From Sinohyriopsis cumingii (Eukaryota; Mollusca; Bivalvia; Unionida; Unionidae), in the NCBI GenBank assembly GCA_028554795.2, contig CM068827.1:69865809-69929808 (forward strand): a stretch of DNA of 64,000 bases. Direction: 5' to 3'. Position 1 is the first letter of the stretch; each line of letters begins with the position of its first letter. Below the pieces are notes generated by a model that did no database searches, was not told where the DNA came from, and worked only from the letters and a program-made list of their open reading frames with translations. This document shows, piece by piece, positions 11,771 to 22,812 of this stretch. Both the position numbers and the translations under genes were made by a program.

Positions 11771-13076
11771 TCTAAAGCCATACATGTGCTCAATATCAAA
11801 TTAAACCCATTTAAAATAAGAAACAGAGTAATAATATTCTGTCTTTTTTACCGATAATTATTTTCTGGAGGAGAGCAGTAGTAACATAGCAAAAAAAACT
11901 CACTTATGTTACTTATAAAAATACTTGTCAATGACGATATCTTTGAAAAACTTATTGTCATAGGCTTCCAAAATGAGAACAAAAAGAACATTTTCAGTTG
12001 ACTATAATGCAGATATGATATTACCGTAATAATATGTTATATAGGTGTTTAACGTAATAAATATTTAACCAGTATCACATACATTTCCAAACTAAACAGC
12101 TAAAATCGTCGATTCTAAGGAAGTCCAGACTTTTCGCTAAATTATGCCACCAACTATGTAAAGAATTATTCACAACAAATCGCTGACTGGTCCGTGAATT
12201 GTAGTTTTAGGGAAATGAATCTGTTGAAAAATATGTACAGAAAAAATCACAAAGGAAATGTGTCAAATGACGCTTATTCCATTTGTATGCAGATATGAGA
12301 AACTGATTTTCCTCTTTCTATGAAAAATATCACTAATATTTTCATACCTATCAATTAACTCCATCGTTCGCCCAAAAAAAAACATTCAAACTCCTCTCTC
12401 GCCGAAGATAACCTCCGTGATCCGTACGATTGAGACATTTTGTAAAGCAAGATGAAGATGCTATCAATTTGTTGCTTGTTTCTTAAACCGGAAGTAATAT
12501 TGGAGCGCTTCGTTCTATGCTGCCACCTATCCATTTAAAGGGAAGATAAGTGGATTTGATCCATCATTCACCGCAGAATCCACCCTGGTTACATTTCCCA
12601 ACGAAAATGTTAAAGCATCATTGAGTTTTGATTACAATCCAAACACACGCATTTAAAATACCGCAAACACATTTTGATTACTATCCAAAATTTATAAGAG
12701 TCTACGGGAATTTAACACGGGAATAGGTATCTAACATCGAACACACCATACATTATATACAAAATACCTCGTGTAATCTCTCATCCCCACAGCTATTATC
12801 AGATGAAACGGGTATGATGCAAAAGAAGAAGGTGAATTCGTGCAAACCTACTATCAAATACATGACCTATACAATTCAACACCTTATACATACTATACAA
12901 AATCACTTTTCTTCATGATTGAATGGTGTGCGTGTGTGAGTGCGTGATTCAGTCACTATTCGATAGTATTGAGAAAAAAAATCAAGGCAAAAAAACCTTA
13001 GGTTTTCCTTTGTGTATTCTCCTGTTTGAATCACAATGAAAGTTTCACATAACAAAAGTCTATCACTTCTTTCCTT

Positions 13077-13079
<3 letters not shown>
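11771..13079. other. No recognisable gene
   Basis: AT-rich, short ORFs only; no repeat structure seen except short A-runs. Confidence 0.5.

Positions 13080-13114
<35 letters not shown>
13080..13114. repeat. (CT)n microsatellite
   Basis: About 17 CT units. Confidence 0.95.
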
Positions 13115-13118
<4 letters not shown>

Positions 13119-13149
13119 TGAATTTCTTCACTTGTATGTGTTTTTCCTC

Positions 13150-13345
13150 TTCTAGTATTTGGTATTACTTTTTTGCATTTTCTGACAGGGATTCGTTCTT
13201 TCCTTTTGTTTCTGAAGACCTCTTCTCCTCCTCCTCTCCTTCTTGCTTCTTCTCTTGTTTGATCTCTATCTTCTTAGGACACTCTCAAGACCAATGTCCT
13301 TTCTTCTGGCAATGATAACATGTATCGTTTCTCCTGTCGTTCCTT
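13150..13345 (-). pseudogene. Gag zinc-knuckle fragment, reverse strand
   Basis: On the minus strand, 13320 to 13279 reads CYHCQKKGHWS-stop-ECP, a CX2CX4HX4C zinc knuckle of retroelement Gag proteins with a TGA inside the last loop. It is followed by a highly charged tail (KIEIKQEKKQEGEEEEKRSS, about 13270-13205). Basic residues precede the knuckle. This is the nucleocapsid end of a Gag; no protease or pol follows on that strand before the (CT)n tract. It is a different family from the gag at 19930-20537, judged by the knuckle residues. Confidence 0.65.
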
Positions 13346-13690
13346 TGTTTTGACATTGTGGTCATTATGGACCCCATTCTCCTTTCTCTTCACAGACATT
13401 CTGCAAATTTATTACAAGAACGGTAATCCGTTATAGCACCACATTTTCATTTTGTAAGCTTAATGAATGCTATTTACTCTAACGGTAAGAAAATCGCCCT
13501 AAAAATAGGAACCTAGTGTGTGTAACACTTAATCGAATGAAAATATGGAATTAACATAAAACGATCACAGTATTTCAGTCAGATACGAGAAGAAAAAGCT
13601 ATGAAGCGACGTCGACGACTTTCCGTGTCGCCTCCTACGCTGACTGATTGTTAGCCCAATCACATGATAGTGATTTCATAGAGGACATGA

Positions 13691-13951
13691 GTGCGCTTGA
13701 AAATAACACCGTCCACTTGTAACACAAGTCCAAGAAATTCCAGATGTACCCAAATAGAACGTCGCTCGGTGGCTCATGAAATTCATAATCACGCTGAGAG
13801 ACGCAAAAAACTGACTTCCAGAAAATATGCAACGGCGGCTTACACCTATCCTGTGAAATTTAAAGAAGTAAAGTCCAAAGAGCTACCTCAGAAAGTAGAA
13901 GGTTTCACAACAGATTTACAGGATTCCTCGTTAGAGACACAGAAACGATAA
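13691..13951 (+). other. Unrecognised 86-codon ORF
   Basis: A Lys/Arg-rich ORF containing HAERRKKLTSRKYATAAYTY and YPVKFKEVKSKELPQKVEGF. Its composition is coding-like rather than random and it lies upstream of the polB N-terminal relic on the same strand. It may belong to the same virus-like transposon, but no family was recognised. No upstream promoter or splice signal stands out. Confidence 0.3.
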
Positions 13952-14094
13952 AAAGCCAAGCTAAAGAGGATGGTCATTCAAGGCTCTCCACCCATCAACA
14001 CATTATGAAGTTTCCCGTCTGAATGTATTTTTTGTATACCGGCAGAATTAACACCCGACGCAGAAAAGTTTCGTTAGTGGACAACATTCGCAGT

Positions 14095-14745
14095 ACCGAA
14101 CACAGTATCGTCCAAATTAGCAACTCCCAGGACAAGACAAGCTTAGCTCAGGCTAGTCGTGGGTCTAAGTTATGCTGACAAGAACAAAACCGCAGAATGG
14201 AACCGATCATTTGACAATCGGACATGTCAAAAGAAGGAAGAGAAGCATACCTCTTGCTTCAGTAGGCAAGCATAACAAACGAGGCGGCGTATTGTTCCAG
14301 AAGCTCTCGTGTTTCGAGGGTCCGATTTCCCAGACGGAAAATACATTCACGTGAATCATCATCAAAAGCATTTCGATGCCATCACTAGTATCACAGGATT
14401 TCCTAAGTGTTACGAACATCATCGCATGAAACAAGCTGAATAGTAGAAAAGTGCTTGTGAATTATTGAGACCGTGCTCCACTTGTAGACAGCTCATTCGA
14501 ACAAAAGACTCCAGGGCACGCGTATTTTCATGAAAGCAATGATGTAATTTTTATTGCCAAGTCGTTGACTTTGAACATCAGTATAAAAAACTACGAGAAT
14601 GAACTGGAGGAAGACCTGAAGAAAGACCAGTGGAAAAAAGTGAATTTCATCTTTCTATACTTAGAATTTGCACAAGAAACTGGCATTCACGTCACTAATT
14701 TCTGCTTAACTCATCGGGCTTGCATACGAACCTATATTAGTTTCG
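14095..14745 (+). pseudogene. Second DNA polymerase B relic (N-terminal and Exo I region)
   Basis: Across frames the segment reads LRLVVGLSYADKNKTAEWNR (about 14150), FPDGKYIHVNHHQKHFDAIT (about 14325), SITGFPKCYEHHRMKQ (about 14385), CSTCRQLIRTKD (about 14478) and FIFLYLEFAQETGIHVTNFC (about 14650-14705). This order is the N-terminal half of a large viral/Polinton-type polB; the last block is the Exo I site, where the usual catalytic Asp is replaced by Tyr and the following Glu is kept. It is not the missing start of the 7.2-kb copy: it lies downstream of it on the same strand and stops before the polymerase domain. At least three frame changes. Confidence 0.65.
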
Positions 14746-14769
14746 TTGTCGCATTGTATATAAGGGTCA

Positions 14770-15144
14770 TTAATTAATTTATTATTATTTCCCATGTTCT
14801 TGTTTTAATAACAGTCTGCAGATGTGTTTAATGTTCCATTTAGATGTAACCTCAGAGGAAGCTATTTGATTATTCACTGGAATTACAAAGTTGTCTTTGA
14901 CTCTGGACTAAAATATTATTCTGGGATTATTGCGAATTTATTCAAAGGAGTTTTGGATAATGCCATTATGATACACCAAGACTGTTAGCACATCATCAGA
15001 TTTGAGGATACTCCATTACTGGATTTAATTAATAATACTGCCACTTCTTCAATTTTCATTTTGTGACTTAAATTGTTTTACAGAAATTGTTTGCTTAGAT
15101 TTTTTCTTATACTTAGTTTAAGACCATAGAATCGTAATTAAAAT
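14770..15144 (+). repeat. LTR-like sequence upstream of gag
   Basis: The last 45 bp (cttagtttaagaccatagaa..., about 15112-15144) match the corresponding end of the reverse-strand LTR-like sequence at 17983-18640 (cttagtttaagattatagag... in reverse complement). Blocks further in (atgatacaccaagac, ggatttaatta.taatactg, caattttcatttt) also have counterparts in the same order. A primer-binding site follows directly. The 5' limit is approximate. Confidence 0.5.
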
Positions 15145-15145
15145 T

Positions 15146-15162
15146 CCGGGCTCGTCCAGGAT
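15146..15162 (+). other. Candidate primer-binding site
   Basis: The sequence ccgggctcgtccaggat resembles the tRNA-Pro-type primer-binding site of many retroelements (ggctcgtcc core). It sits directly after the LTR-like end and about 145 bp before gag. Confidence 0.5.
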
Positions 15163-15291
15163 AAGAATTTCTGAAAAATATTTGAACGAAATTCAATTTT
15201 TTTAAAAATTAGTACATTTTGTTTCGGAATTTCTATGTCCTGGTATTTTGATTTTACATGTTGAAGCCATTAAACTTCCACAAGATCATTT

Positions 15292-16050
15292 CGAGTGGAG
15301 AGTTGTGTTTCTAATCCGACCAAAGAAGGGTTGAAGTGTATAAAAAAGAAGGAGCTGCTATTCTATTTCAGACCTAAAAGTACCTTTGCTAAAACGGAAA
15401 ATAAAAACTATTTTGATACAAGATTTGGTGGAAACGAATATATTTTGATACAAGTGGTTTTGGATTTAATTTACGAATCTCTGTCTGGTCCTGAAAAAAA
15501 AGTTATAGAATTGAAATTTAAAAATAAAACAGTTGTAAATATAATTAGAAAAACTTCAGCTTCATACAAATAAAGAAAATGAATCGAAAATTTAACTGCA
15601 GAAAGAAAAAATGTGAATGAAAATGCAAACGAAAAAAGAAGAAATGGAAATGCAATTGAAATAAAGGACTTGAAATGGCAATCAGAAAGCACTCTCCAAA
15701 AGGTTCAGGTTTTGATGTTACCAAACATATTAGGCAAGTGTCCCGTTTTACAGAGAAAGGAGTAGATCAATATTATCGGCATATTGAAAACATAGCTGAA
15801 AAGTTAAAATAGTTAAAACAGAACTGGACCTTGTTATTAAAGAGTGGCAAATCTCGTGATCTCTGAACTCCTCTGATGATACATGTAACTGCTATTCATG
15901 ATGTAATTAATGAATATATCGTAAAGGGTTATGAGCTGGTACCTGAGACTTATCGACAGAAGTTTATAAATTGTAAAACAGAAACTTTACAAACCCATGT
16001 CGAACTTGCAAGGGGAAAAGAACAATTGTTAAGAGAGCTGGGAGGCTATG
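15292..16050 (+). pseudogene. LTR-retrotransposon gag pseudogene, N-terminal half
   Basis: The start reads ESCVSNPTKEGLKCIKKKEL (15295 on); then the charged linker; then GSGFDVTKHIRQVSRFTEKG (about 15702), VDQYYRHIENIAEKLK-stop (about 15755), and YELVPETYRQKFINCKTETL followed by THVELARGKEQLL (about 15925-16035). This is the alpha-helical, SCAN/capsid-like Gag of molluscan and fish Ty3/gypsy-type elements. It is interrupted by at least two stops and a frame change. The homologous downstream half lies at 19930-20537, and 40 bp around THVELARGKEQL is present at both places. Confidence 0.7.
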
Positions 16051-16301
16051 AAGTGTATAGGTCTATAGTCTATGTGCATGGATTCGTGTTTTCTGTCATA
16101 GTTCATTTCACACAGCATTGAGAATTTTATCCTATCAAGTCAGCGTCATTAAATGTAGCTAACAGTACATAATTTGTTTCACACTAAATATTTAAAACTA
16201 GTTACGTAGCTTTAGCTACATATAATGACGCTGACCTGAAACTGTACTGAGCTAGGTCTGCGTATATGATAAAATTGCCCAAACTAGCATAATACCAAAA
16301 A

Positions 16302-16472
16302 GCTCGACATCTTATGCGTGTGTGTCTTGTCTCTCTCAAAATGTTTTTGTATGGTGTGTTCTCAAAGATGGATTGACATTAAGTTACCATGCTTTTGTTA
16401 TATATTTATTGTTGTTGTTGTTTGAATTTAGAACAAATACGTCAGGCACAGCTGAAGACAACAAGGATTTCT
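16302..16472 (+). repeat. 175-bp repeat unit U, copy 1
   Basis: The segment ctcgacatcttatgcgtgtg ... gaagacaacaaggattt is over 90% identical by eye to 17187-17367, which lies inside a SINE-A copy. It includes a (GTT)n tract that differs in length between copies. It has no coding capacity. Confidence 0.8.
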
Positions 16473-16924
16473 TTTCTTAAAAGTAGTTCTGAGCGCGTGG
16501 ACACCTTGAGTGAGACGACTGGTCTGAGATGACTAGAATGAGATAAGAAAAGGTAAGGTTAGCAAAGCAGCTAGATTTTTCTGTCGCATGGGTGAGAAAT
16601 TCCTTAACCAGAACATAATCAGCACTCTGTTGTACCAACAGCGAAGTGTAGACCTCACGAGCTTTGCTAGTAAGTATGCTTTGTAATAATAGTGAGCTAT
16701 GTTCTCTTTCTTGTACATTAGAAATTTTTTAGCAATTTTCACAAACAGAGAAAATATTGATCTACTTCTTGCTCACTAAAAGGGGGAATTGACGTTATAT
16801 TTCTGGTAAAGTCAACCTCAATTCCTGAACTTGTGTGTAAAGGAGAGGGTGCGTTCTGGCCTGCCAGTTCTAAGTCTTTTAACTACAATTGCTTTTCTCC
16901 TTCTTCTTTCTGCACCTGCATTTC
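16473..16924. other. No gene recognised
   Basis: Between repeat unit U and the pyrimidine-rich tract only short unrecognisable ORFs occur. Confidence 0.5.
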
Positions 16925-17042
16925 CCTTCTCTTTGCATTTGTCTGTCTCTGTCTTTCTGTCTGTCTCTATCTGTCTGTCTCTGTCTGTCTCTCTGTCTGT
17001 ATCTGTCTCTCTGTATGTCTGTCTGTCTGTCTCTCTTCATTT
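16925..17042. repeat. (TCTG)/(TC)-rich imperfect microsatellite
   Basis: Repeated ctgtctgtct and gtctctctgt units. Three overlapping Ser/Leu/Val-rich ORFs here are artefacts of the repeat. Confidence 0.85.
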
Positions 17043-17073
17043 GCATTAATGTTTCCCAGTCTTCCTGCTCTCT

Positions 17074-17531
17074 ACCGCTCCGGTGACCTAGTGGTTAGAG
17101 CGTCCGCCTCGGATGCGGAAGGTCGTGGGTTCGATCCCCGGCCGAGTCATACCAAAGACATAAAAAAATGGTACTAACAGTTGCCTCGACATCTTATGCG
17201 TGTGTGTCTTGTCTCTCTCGAAATGTTTTTGTATGGTGTGTTCTCAAAGATGGATTGACATTAAGTTACTATGTTTTTGTTATATATTTGTTGTTGTTGT
17301 TGTTGTTGTTGTTGTTTGCTTTTGGAACAACTACGTCAGGCACAGCCTAAGACAACAAGGATTTGAGAGGTTAGTGTTAGGACTGGTCGGCCTGGTGTCA
17401 GGATAATGTGACTGGGGGGACATCATGCTACATGTCTGCGGCATGATGCCCCAGTGATAGACATCACTATAAACTGCCACACTGCAGCGATATGACTGAA
17501 AAATTGTTAAAGCTACGTTAACAATCCAAGT

Positions 17532-17562
<31 letters not shown>
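17074..17562 (+). mobile_element. SINE-A copy 3, full head, carrying repeat U
   Basis: It has a complete tRNA-like head with A-box gacctagtggttagagcg and B-box ggttcgatcccc. The body is split: after gttgcctcg comes repeat unit U (17187-17367), after which it resumes at agaggttagtgttaggact and runs to gttaacaatccaagtca and (CA)n. About 17 bp of SINE body present in other copies (cttggcgctcagcatta) is missing at the junction. Confidence 0.9.
17187..17367 (+). repeat. 175-bp repeat unit U, copy 2, inside SINE-A
   Basis: Near-identical to 16302-16472; its (GTT)n tract is longer. The insertion interrupts the SINE-A body, so this copy is younger than the SINE it sits in. Confidence 0.8.
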
Positions 17563-17567
<5 letters not shown>

Positions 17568-17689
17568 TGTTTGCTTTCTCTGATTTTAGATTCGCATCGT
17601 TTCTTTTTAAAGCTGAATCTTTCTTAACTCTATTTCCATTTTCGTTTTAATACAGTCATTTTAATTTCATTTCAGAGCCAGATGTTCTT

Positions 17690-17860
17690 TATCTATAGAT
17701 TCATTAAAGAAGCTTTCGCTTCAGAAAGATCATATTGTCTGTCAAGCTCAAACAATTATTCCTTTTACAAGAATGTTATCTCTTCTTGGGTAGGATTGAA
17801 AATGAAGTTCTCCAGTTTAGACGACATGGTGAAGCTTGTTCGTTTCACTAAAACTCGCTC
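17690..17860 (-). pseudogene. Gag N-terminal fragment, reverse strand
   Basis: On the minus strand from about 17856 the frame reads MSSKLENFIFNPTQEEITFL, a stop, then FELDRQYDLSEAKASLMN. The layout (a start, a short 'NPTQEE' block, then a 'L..YDL...KA' helix) is that of the Gag start at 15295. The candidate primer-binding site lies about 110 bp upstream. Only the first 60 or so codons are readable; a SINE-A copy lies beyond. Confidence 0.55.
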
Positions 17861-17965
17861 AAATATGTGATATTAAAATACCTGGGACTGAGAAAATCTG
17901 AAACAACGCGAATTTAAATTTCAAAACCAATTTTATTTTCTGTTAATTAGTTGAAATAAATTCGT

Positions 17966-17982
17966 ATCTCGGACGAGTCCAC
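17966..17982 (-). other. Candidate primer-binding site, reverse strand
   Basis: On the minus strand gtggactcgtccgagat, followed by acgaattt. It is the counterpart of ccgggctcgtccaggat at 15146, with the same flanking order (LTR-like end, site, leader, gag). Confidence 0.5.
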
Positions 17983-18640
17983 AATTATCTATTACGACTC
18001 TATAATCTTAAACTAAGCAACAACAAAGACTGAAAACATCAAGTTCAGTAAATTGCAAGAAATAATATATTTCCCTAGAATATAAGATGAAAATTTGAAG
18101 GAAATTCGAGCATTATGAATTAAATCCCAAATGATCCTAAAAGTTCTAAAACAAGCCAAAATTATAGAGTGTAGTGAACGAATTCCAGTCGCCTTCCTTA
18201 TGAAATACAATCTTGAATGTACCTGTGTGCGAACAGTCTTAATGCACAGGCGTATCAAGTCTTGCTGTATCACAATGATATAATATAGAATGTTCCAAAA
18301 TAGTGATTTAGTCCAAGAGTATCACTGATCACTTTAAAATTCCAATGAATAATTTAAATTAAATAATCCTCTAAAATTATAACTGAACACAGTTAAAGTA
18401 CAGCCTGATTCCACTAGATAGATCCTAAAATAAGAATATATCTCTGGTGAACACTACTTTAAATAAAACCAGAGACACAATAAGAGAACAACGAAAAAGA
18501 AAGATGAAAAGAAAAGCATTATACCAATAAAATGAAATGAATACAAAAAATAACAGTGTAAAAAATGTACAGGCACAACAAATTAAAGTAAAGAATAGTT
18601 GAGCGAAATAATCAATAAAAACAATAAAAAAGAAGAAAGA
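17983..18640 (-). repeat. LTR-like sequence, reverse strand
   Basis: It abuts the reverse-strand primer-binding site. Its terminal sequence matches the end of the LTR-like segment at 14770-15144, and blocks such as cattaaatcccaaat-like and caatgatataatat recur in the segment at 26640-27300. The outer boundary is uncertain. Confidence 0.4.
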
Positions 18641-18734
18641 TCATCTGCATTGAAGGACATGAAGTAGAGTTTTATACAGCATGGAATGCATTAAATCTGC
18701 CACATTATAAAGAGGATATTTTTTCTTCCTTAAT

Positions 18735-18757
18735 AAAAGCTCCGTCCAAAATCCAAA

Positions 18758-18794
<37 letters not shown>
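18735..18794 (+). repeat. SINE-A-like 3' tail with (CA)n
   Basis: gctccgtccaaaatccaaatcacaca followed by (CA)n resembles only the last 30 bp of SINE-A (gctacgttaaaaatccaaatcaca). The rest of the element is absent. Confidence 0.45.
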
Positions 18795-19625
<831 letters not shown>

Positions 19626-19929
19626 AATATATAATGATATTTCGATAGATCTAAACGTTAACGCTAACCTCAAGTTTGTTAAACTAAAAATATAAAGTTA
19701 GACCTTGAAATAAAACATGCTACACCACTGTTTTCGCTCGTGATTAGGATATTACTTAAGAATGTTAAAATTCATGAAATATTGAGTATGCACTTTTGTG
19801 GAGTTGACAATTAATCAATCAGTACTGAATTTTCCTTTTCCCCCCATAACTGATTAATGTGTGTATTTTGTCATTACAAACTTTACGAAATCTATATGTA
19901 GCTTAACATTTTGTGAACTCATTTATAGC

Positions 19930-20537
19930 TAAGATACCTATGTCGAACTTGGAAGGGGAAAAGAACAATTGTTTGATAGGTGGCACACAGCCAAGAAGAC
20001 TGATAAAGATGGATTGTGATAATCTTAGACAACTTATAATGGTTGACGAGTTTAAGAATTGCATCCATAATGATGTCAGACCTATTCTGAAGAGCGAAAG
20101 GTCGAAACTATGGAAAATGCTGCTCCTACAGCTATCGATTATCCCTGGACTCACAAAGTTTCATTTTTCAATAAGGTTTCATTTCAGCGGGATTTTGGTT
20201 ATAAAAAAAAAACCCATCTCATTCTCAAAAGCTTATGTCAAAATCTCAATCTGGCACAACATTTAGAAATTAAACTTCTGATAAGACTGATTATCAGTCT
20301 CTTCCTACATGCACTAATTGCAAGAAAAAAGGGCACGTTAGCGTGGATTACAATGAAATTACAAATAAGCAACAGAATAAAGACGCTATTCCAGATGTTC
20401 TTATTTCTCAGAGGTCAAGGTCACAGTCATGCATTGAAAACAATATATTTGTTGGGTCAAATAAATCCCAGTCTGATTTTATTATGGAGAATTATGATCC
20501 ATTCATGACGAAAGGTTATCGTCACTTAGAGAATTAA
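19930..20537 (+). pseudogene. LTR-retrotransposon gag pseudogene, C-terminal half
   Basis: It begins with the 40 bp shared with 15989-16030 (cctatgtcgaacttggaagg), then reads DNLRQLIMVDEFKNCIHNDV (about 20012), DYPWTHKVSFFNKVSFQRDF (about 20135) and a zinc knuckle CTNCKKKGHVSVDY at 20310-20351, in which the last zinc-binding Cys has become Tyr. It ends MENYDPFMTKGYRHLEN-stop at 20537. The frame changes at least twice. The DNA transposon at 20541 starts three bases after the stop, so it truncates what followed, presumably the protease and pol. Confidence 0.7.
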
Positions 20538-20540
20538 ATT

Positions 20541-20660
20541 ACACTGGTCAACAGTGAAATCATTACTGACTTGAAAAGGCCCTAATCTGTAGTATTTTGG
20601 TGTGCCGAACACGAATATAACCGTGAAAAATTTGTATTGGCTCTCGTTTTGAAGATATTC
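20541..20660 (+). repeat. Left terminal inverted repeat
   Basis: acactggtcaaca at the tip; gtgtgccgaacacgaatat at 20600-20618; attggctctcgtttt at 20636-20650. It pairs with 22942-22813 on the reverse strand. Confidence 0.85.
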
Positions 20661-20807
20661 ATATACCTCATTTTCTATGTTTCACTGTGTAAATTTCTCC
20701 AGTAGGACTGCAGCAACATCCGGAATAATGATGTAACATTGCATAATACCATCATGCTCACATCATCCACAGTTGATTGCATCATTTTCTGATGCAATGC
20801 AATACTA

Positions 20808-20920
20808 ATGCCATGCGGCTGCTGAAGTAAGTTGACGTCAGCAGTGTACTATACATGTGTAGGCCTATTATACTAATGCCAGGCGGCTGCTGAAGCTGAC
20901 GTAAGCAGTGTACTATATAA
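20808..20920 (+). promoter_or_regulatory. Duplicated CRE-like element and TATA box of the transposase gene
   Basis: A roughly 48-bp unit (taatgcca.gcggctgctgaa ... cagtgtactata) occurs twice, about 63 bp apart. The first contains the palindrome tgacgtca (20833-20840), the second tgacgtaa (20897-20904), both CREB/ATF-like. The second ends in tatataa (20914-20920), about 116 bp before the ATG at 21036, a plausible TATA box. Confidence 0.5.
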
Positions 20921-21035
20921 AGCCCAATCAGATAGGTTCAGCATTTAAAATATTTTAGACGTTGTGCGAGACAGTTCAAGCTACTGTTACATAAAACTTA
21001 TTATTTTATCCATTTACGTACAATAAAGAACAGTA

Positions 21036-22724
21036 ATGCCTCGAAAGTGTGTTAATACCGCGGACAATTTTTGCTATATTTGTGGGGAAGTGACATTTGC
21101 CAACCAGAAGAAAAGTATCAATTCTCAAGTGAAGAAGGCATATCATCTTTACTTCGGATGCAAGGTTGGTGACCAAGACAAGCCTTGGGCTCCGCATATA
21201 TGCTGTGCTACATGTACAACACAGCTTTCACAGTGGTTGAATTGCAAAAGGTCATCAATGCCGTTTGCAGTCCCAATGGTGTGGAGAGAGCCAAGCAACC
21301 ACCTAAATGACTGTTACTTCTGCTTGGTTCCTCCTCTTTCCGGCGGAATAACGAAGCGAAAGAAGTCGAGAATAGTCTACCCAAACATTCCGTCTGCATT
21401 GAGACCAGTTCCACATGGTGAGGGACTTCCTATTCCAGAACCTCCAGCAGAATATTCTCTTGATTCATCTGACGAAGACAAAGGTGAGTCAACCTGTTCT
21501 TCTCCTGGTCCATCAGCATGCAGTGATCCAGATTTTCACTGTGGTGCATCATCAACCCCACACAGAATAACACAGGAAGAACTAAATGACCTGATTCGTG
21601 ATTTGGACTTATCAAAGAACAAGGCAGAATTGCTAGGATCAAGACTCCAACAATGGAATCTTCTAGAAGAAGATGTCACAATTACTGCATATCGAAAGCG
21701 CCACCAGCAATTGGAGCCTTTCTTCAGAAAGGAAAGTAATCTGATATTCTGTTCCGATATTGAGGGCCTCATGAATGCTTTAAAAATCATTCATGACCCA
21801 CAAGAATGGAGACTATTTGTGGACTCTTCGAAACTGAGTCTCAAGGCTGTGCTTTTGCACAATGGAAACATTCTTCCATCTATTCCAGTAGCGTATGCTG
21901 TCCACATGAAAGAGACATACGATAACTTAAGGCAGCTACTGAATTCCATTGAGTATAACAAGTACAGCTGGCACCTCTGTGGTGATTTGAAGGTAGTTGC
22001 CCTTTTAATGGGACTGCAGCAAGGATATACAAAATACATGTGTTTCTTATGCGAGTGGGATAGCCGAGCAAGGGAAATGCACTACATGAGGAAGGAATGG
22101 ACTCACAGGCAGAATGTAGCCATTGGAGAGAAGAATATCCAACACCCAGCTCTGGTTGAGGCTCAGAAAATCTTGCTACCACCCCTTCACATCAAACTAG
22201 GTTTGATGAAGAACTTCGTGAAAGCCATTGACCGGACTTTGCCAGCATTCCGATACCTGCATGAAAAATTCCCTCGACTCAGCGAAGCAAAGATTAAAGA
22301 GGGAGTTTTTGTGGGTCCTCAGATTCGAGAGCTTTTCAAAGATGACCGGTTCAACAACTTGCTGGAAGGTGACGCGAAACAAGCATGGAATGCTTTTCGC
22401 CTAGTTTCTACAAACTTCCTCGGAAATGTTAGGGCAGAAAACTATAAGGAACTAGTAGAAGACATGTTGATGAAGTATAAGAAACTTGGCTGCAATATGT
22501 CTCTAAAGATTCACTTCCTTCATTCCCATTTGGATTTCTTTCCTAGCAACTGTGGTATTGTTAGTGATGAACACGGCGAACGTTTTCATCAAGATATCGC
22601 AACAATGGAACAAAGATACCAGGGAAAATGGTCCACTACAATGCTGGCTGACTACTGCTGGACACTCCTCAGAGATGCTCCCGAACAGCTGTACAAGAGA
22701 CAGGCGAAGAAATCTAAGATGTAG
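21036..22724 (+). CDS. Putative DDE-type transposase, 562 aa, uncharacterised family
   Basis: This is the only long intact ORF in the window, a single exon between the two inverted repeats, so it is most likely the element's transposase. The N-terminus has Cys pairs C13-x2-C16 and C56/C57-x2-C60 and a third pair C93-x2-C96, resembling a zinc-binding DNA-binding module of ZAD type. Residues 130-170 are acidic and Ser/Pro-rich. The C-terminal two thirds resembles an RNase H fold: a hydrophobic strand ending FVDSSK (D263), then VLLHNG; CGDLKVVALL (D317) with CFLC (336-339) just after; and SDEHGERFHQD (E512 or E515). D263/D317/E512 are proposed, not proven, catalytic residues. I recall many near relatives annotated only as 'uncharacterized protein' in arthropod genomes. 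The start is the first ATG after the TATA box. Confidence 0.8.
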   Translation: MPRKCVNTADNFCYICGEVTFANQKKSINSQVKKAYHLYFGCKVGDQDKPWAPHICCATCTTQLSQWLNCKRSSMPFAVPMVWREPSNHLNDCYFCLVPPLSGGITKRKKSRIVYPNIPSALRPVPHGEGLPIPEPPAEYSLDSSDEDKGESTCSSPGPSACSDPDFHCGASSTPHRITQEELNDLIRDLDLSKNKAELLGSRLQQWNLLEEDVTITAYRKRHQQLEPFFRKESNLIFCSDIEGLMNALKIIHDPQEWRLFVDSSKLSLKAVLLHNGNILPSIPVAYAVHMKETYDNLRQLLNSIEYNKYSWHLCGDLKVVALLMGLQQGYTKYMCFLCEWDSRAREMHYMRKEWTHRQNVAIGEKNIQHPALVEAQKILLPPLHIKLGLMKNFVKAIDRTLPAFRYLHEKFPRLSEAKIKEGVFVGPQIRELFKDDRFNNLLEGDAKQAWNAFRLVSTNFLGNVRAENYKELVEDMLMKYKKLGCNMSLKIHFLHSHLDFFPSNCGIVSDEHGERFHQDIATMEQRYQGKWSTTMLADYCWTLLRDAPEQLYKRQAKKSKM

Positions 22725-22812
22725 TCAATGACTTGATTTTTTATAGGTAGGCTATTACAGTTGACCTTTTACTATTGGAATGCATTTCGTTATGTAAACA
22801 TTAATTTCTTGC

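Noticed and set aside
17074..17160. tRNA gene candidate (A and B boxes)
   Set aside because: The same tRNA-like head occurs in several copies, always fused to the same body and tail, so it is a SINE head. The acceptor stem does not close.
16831..17177. Overlapping Ser/Leu/Val/Cys-rich ORFs with signal-peptide look
   Set aside because: They read through a (TCTG)n pyrimidine repeat in three frames; the hydrophobicity is a repeat artefact.
21208..22382. Minus-strand ORFs of up to 100 codons opposite the transposase
   Set aside because: Shadows of the 562-codon ORF.
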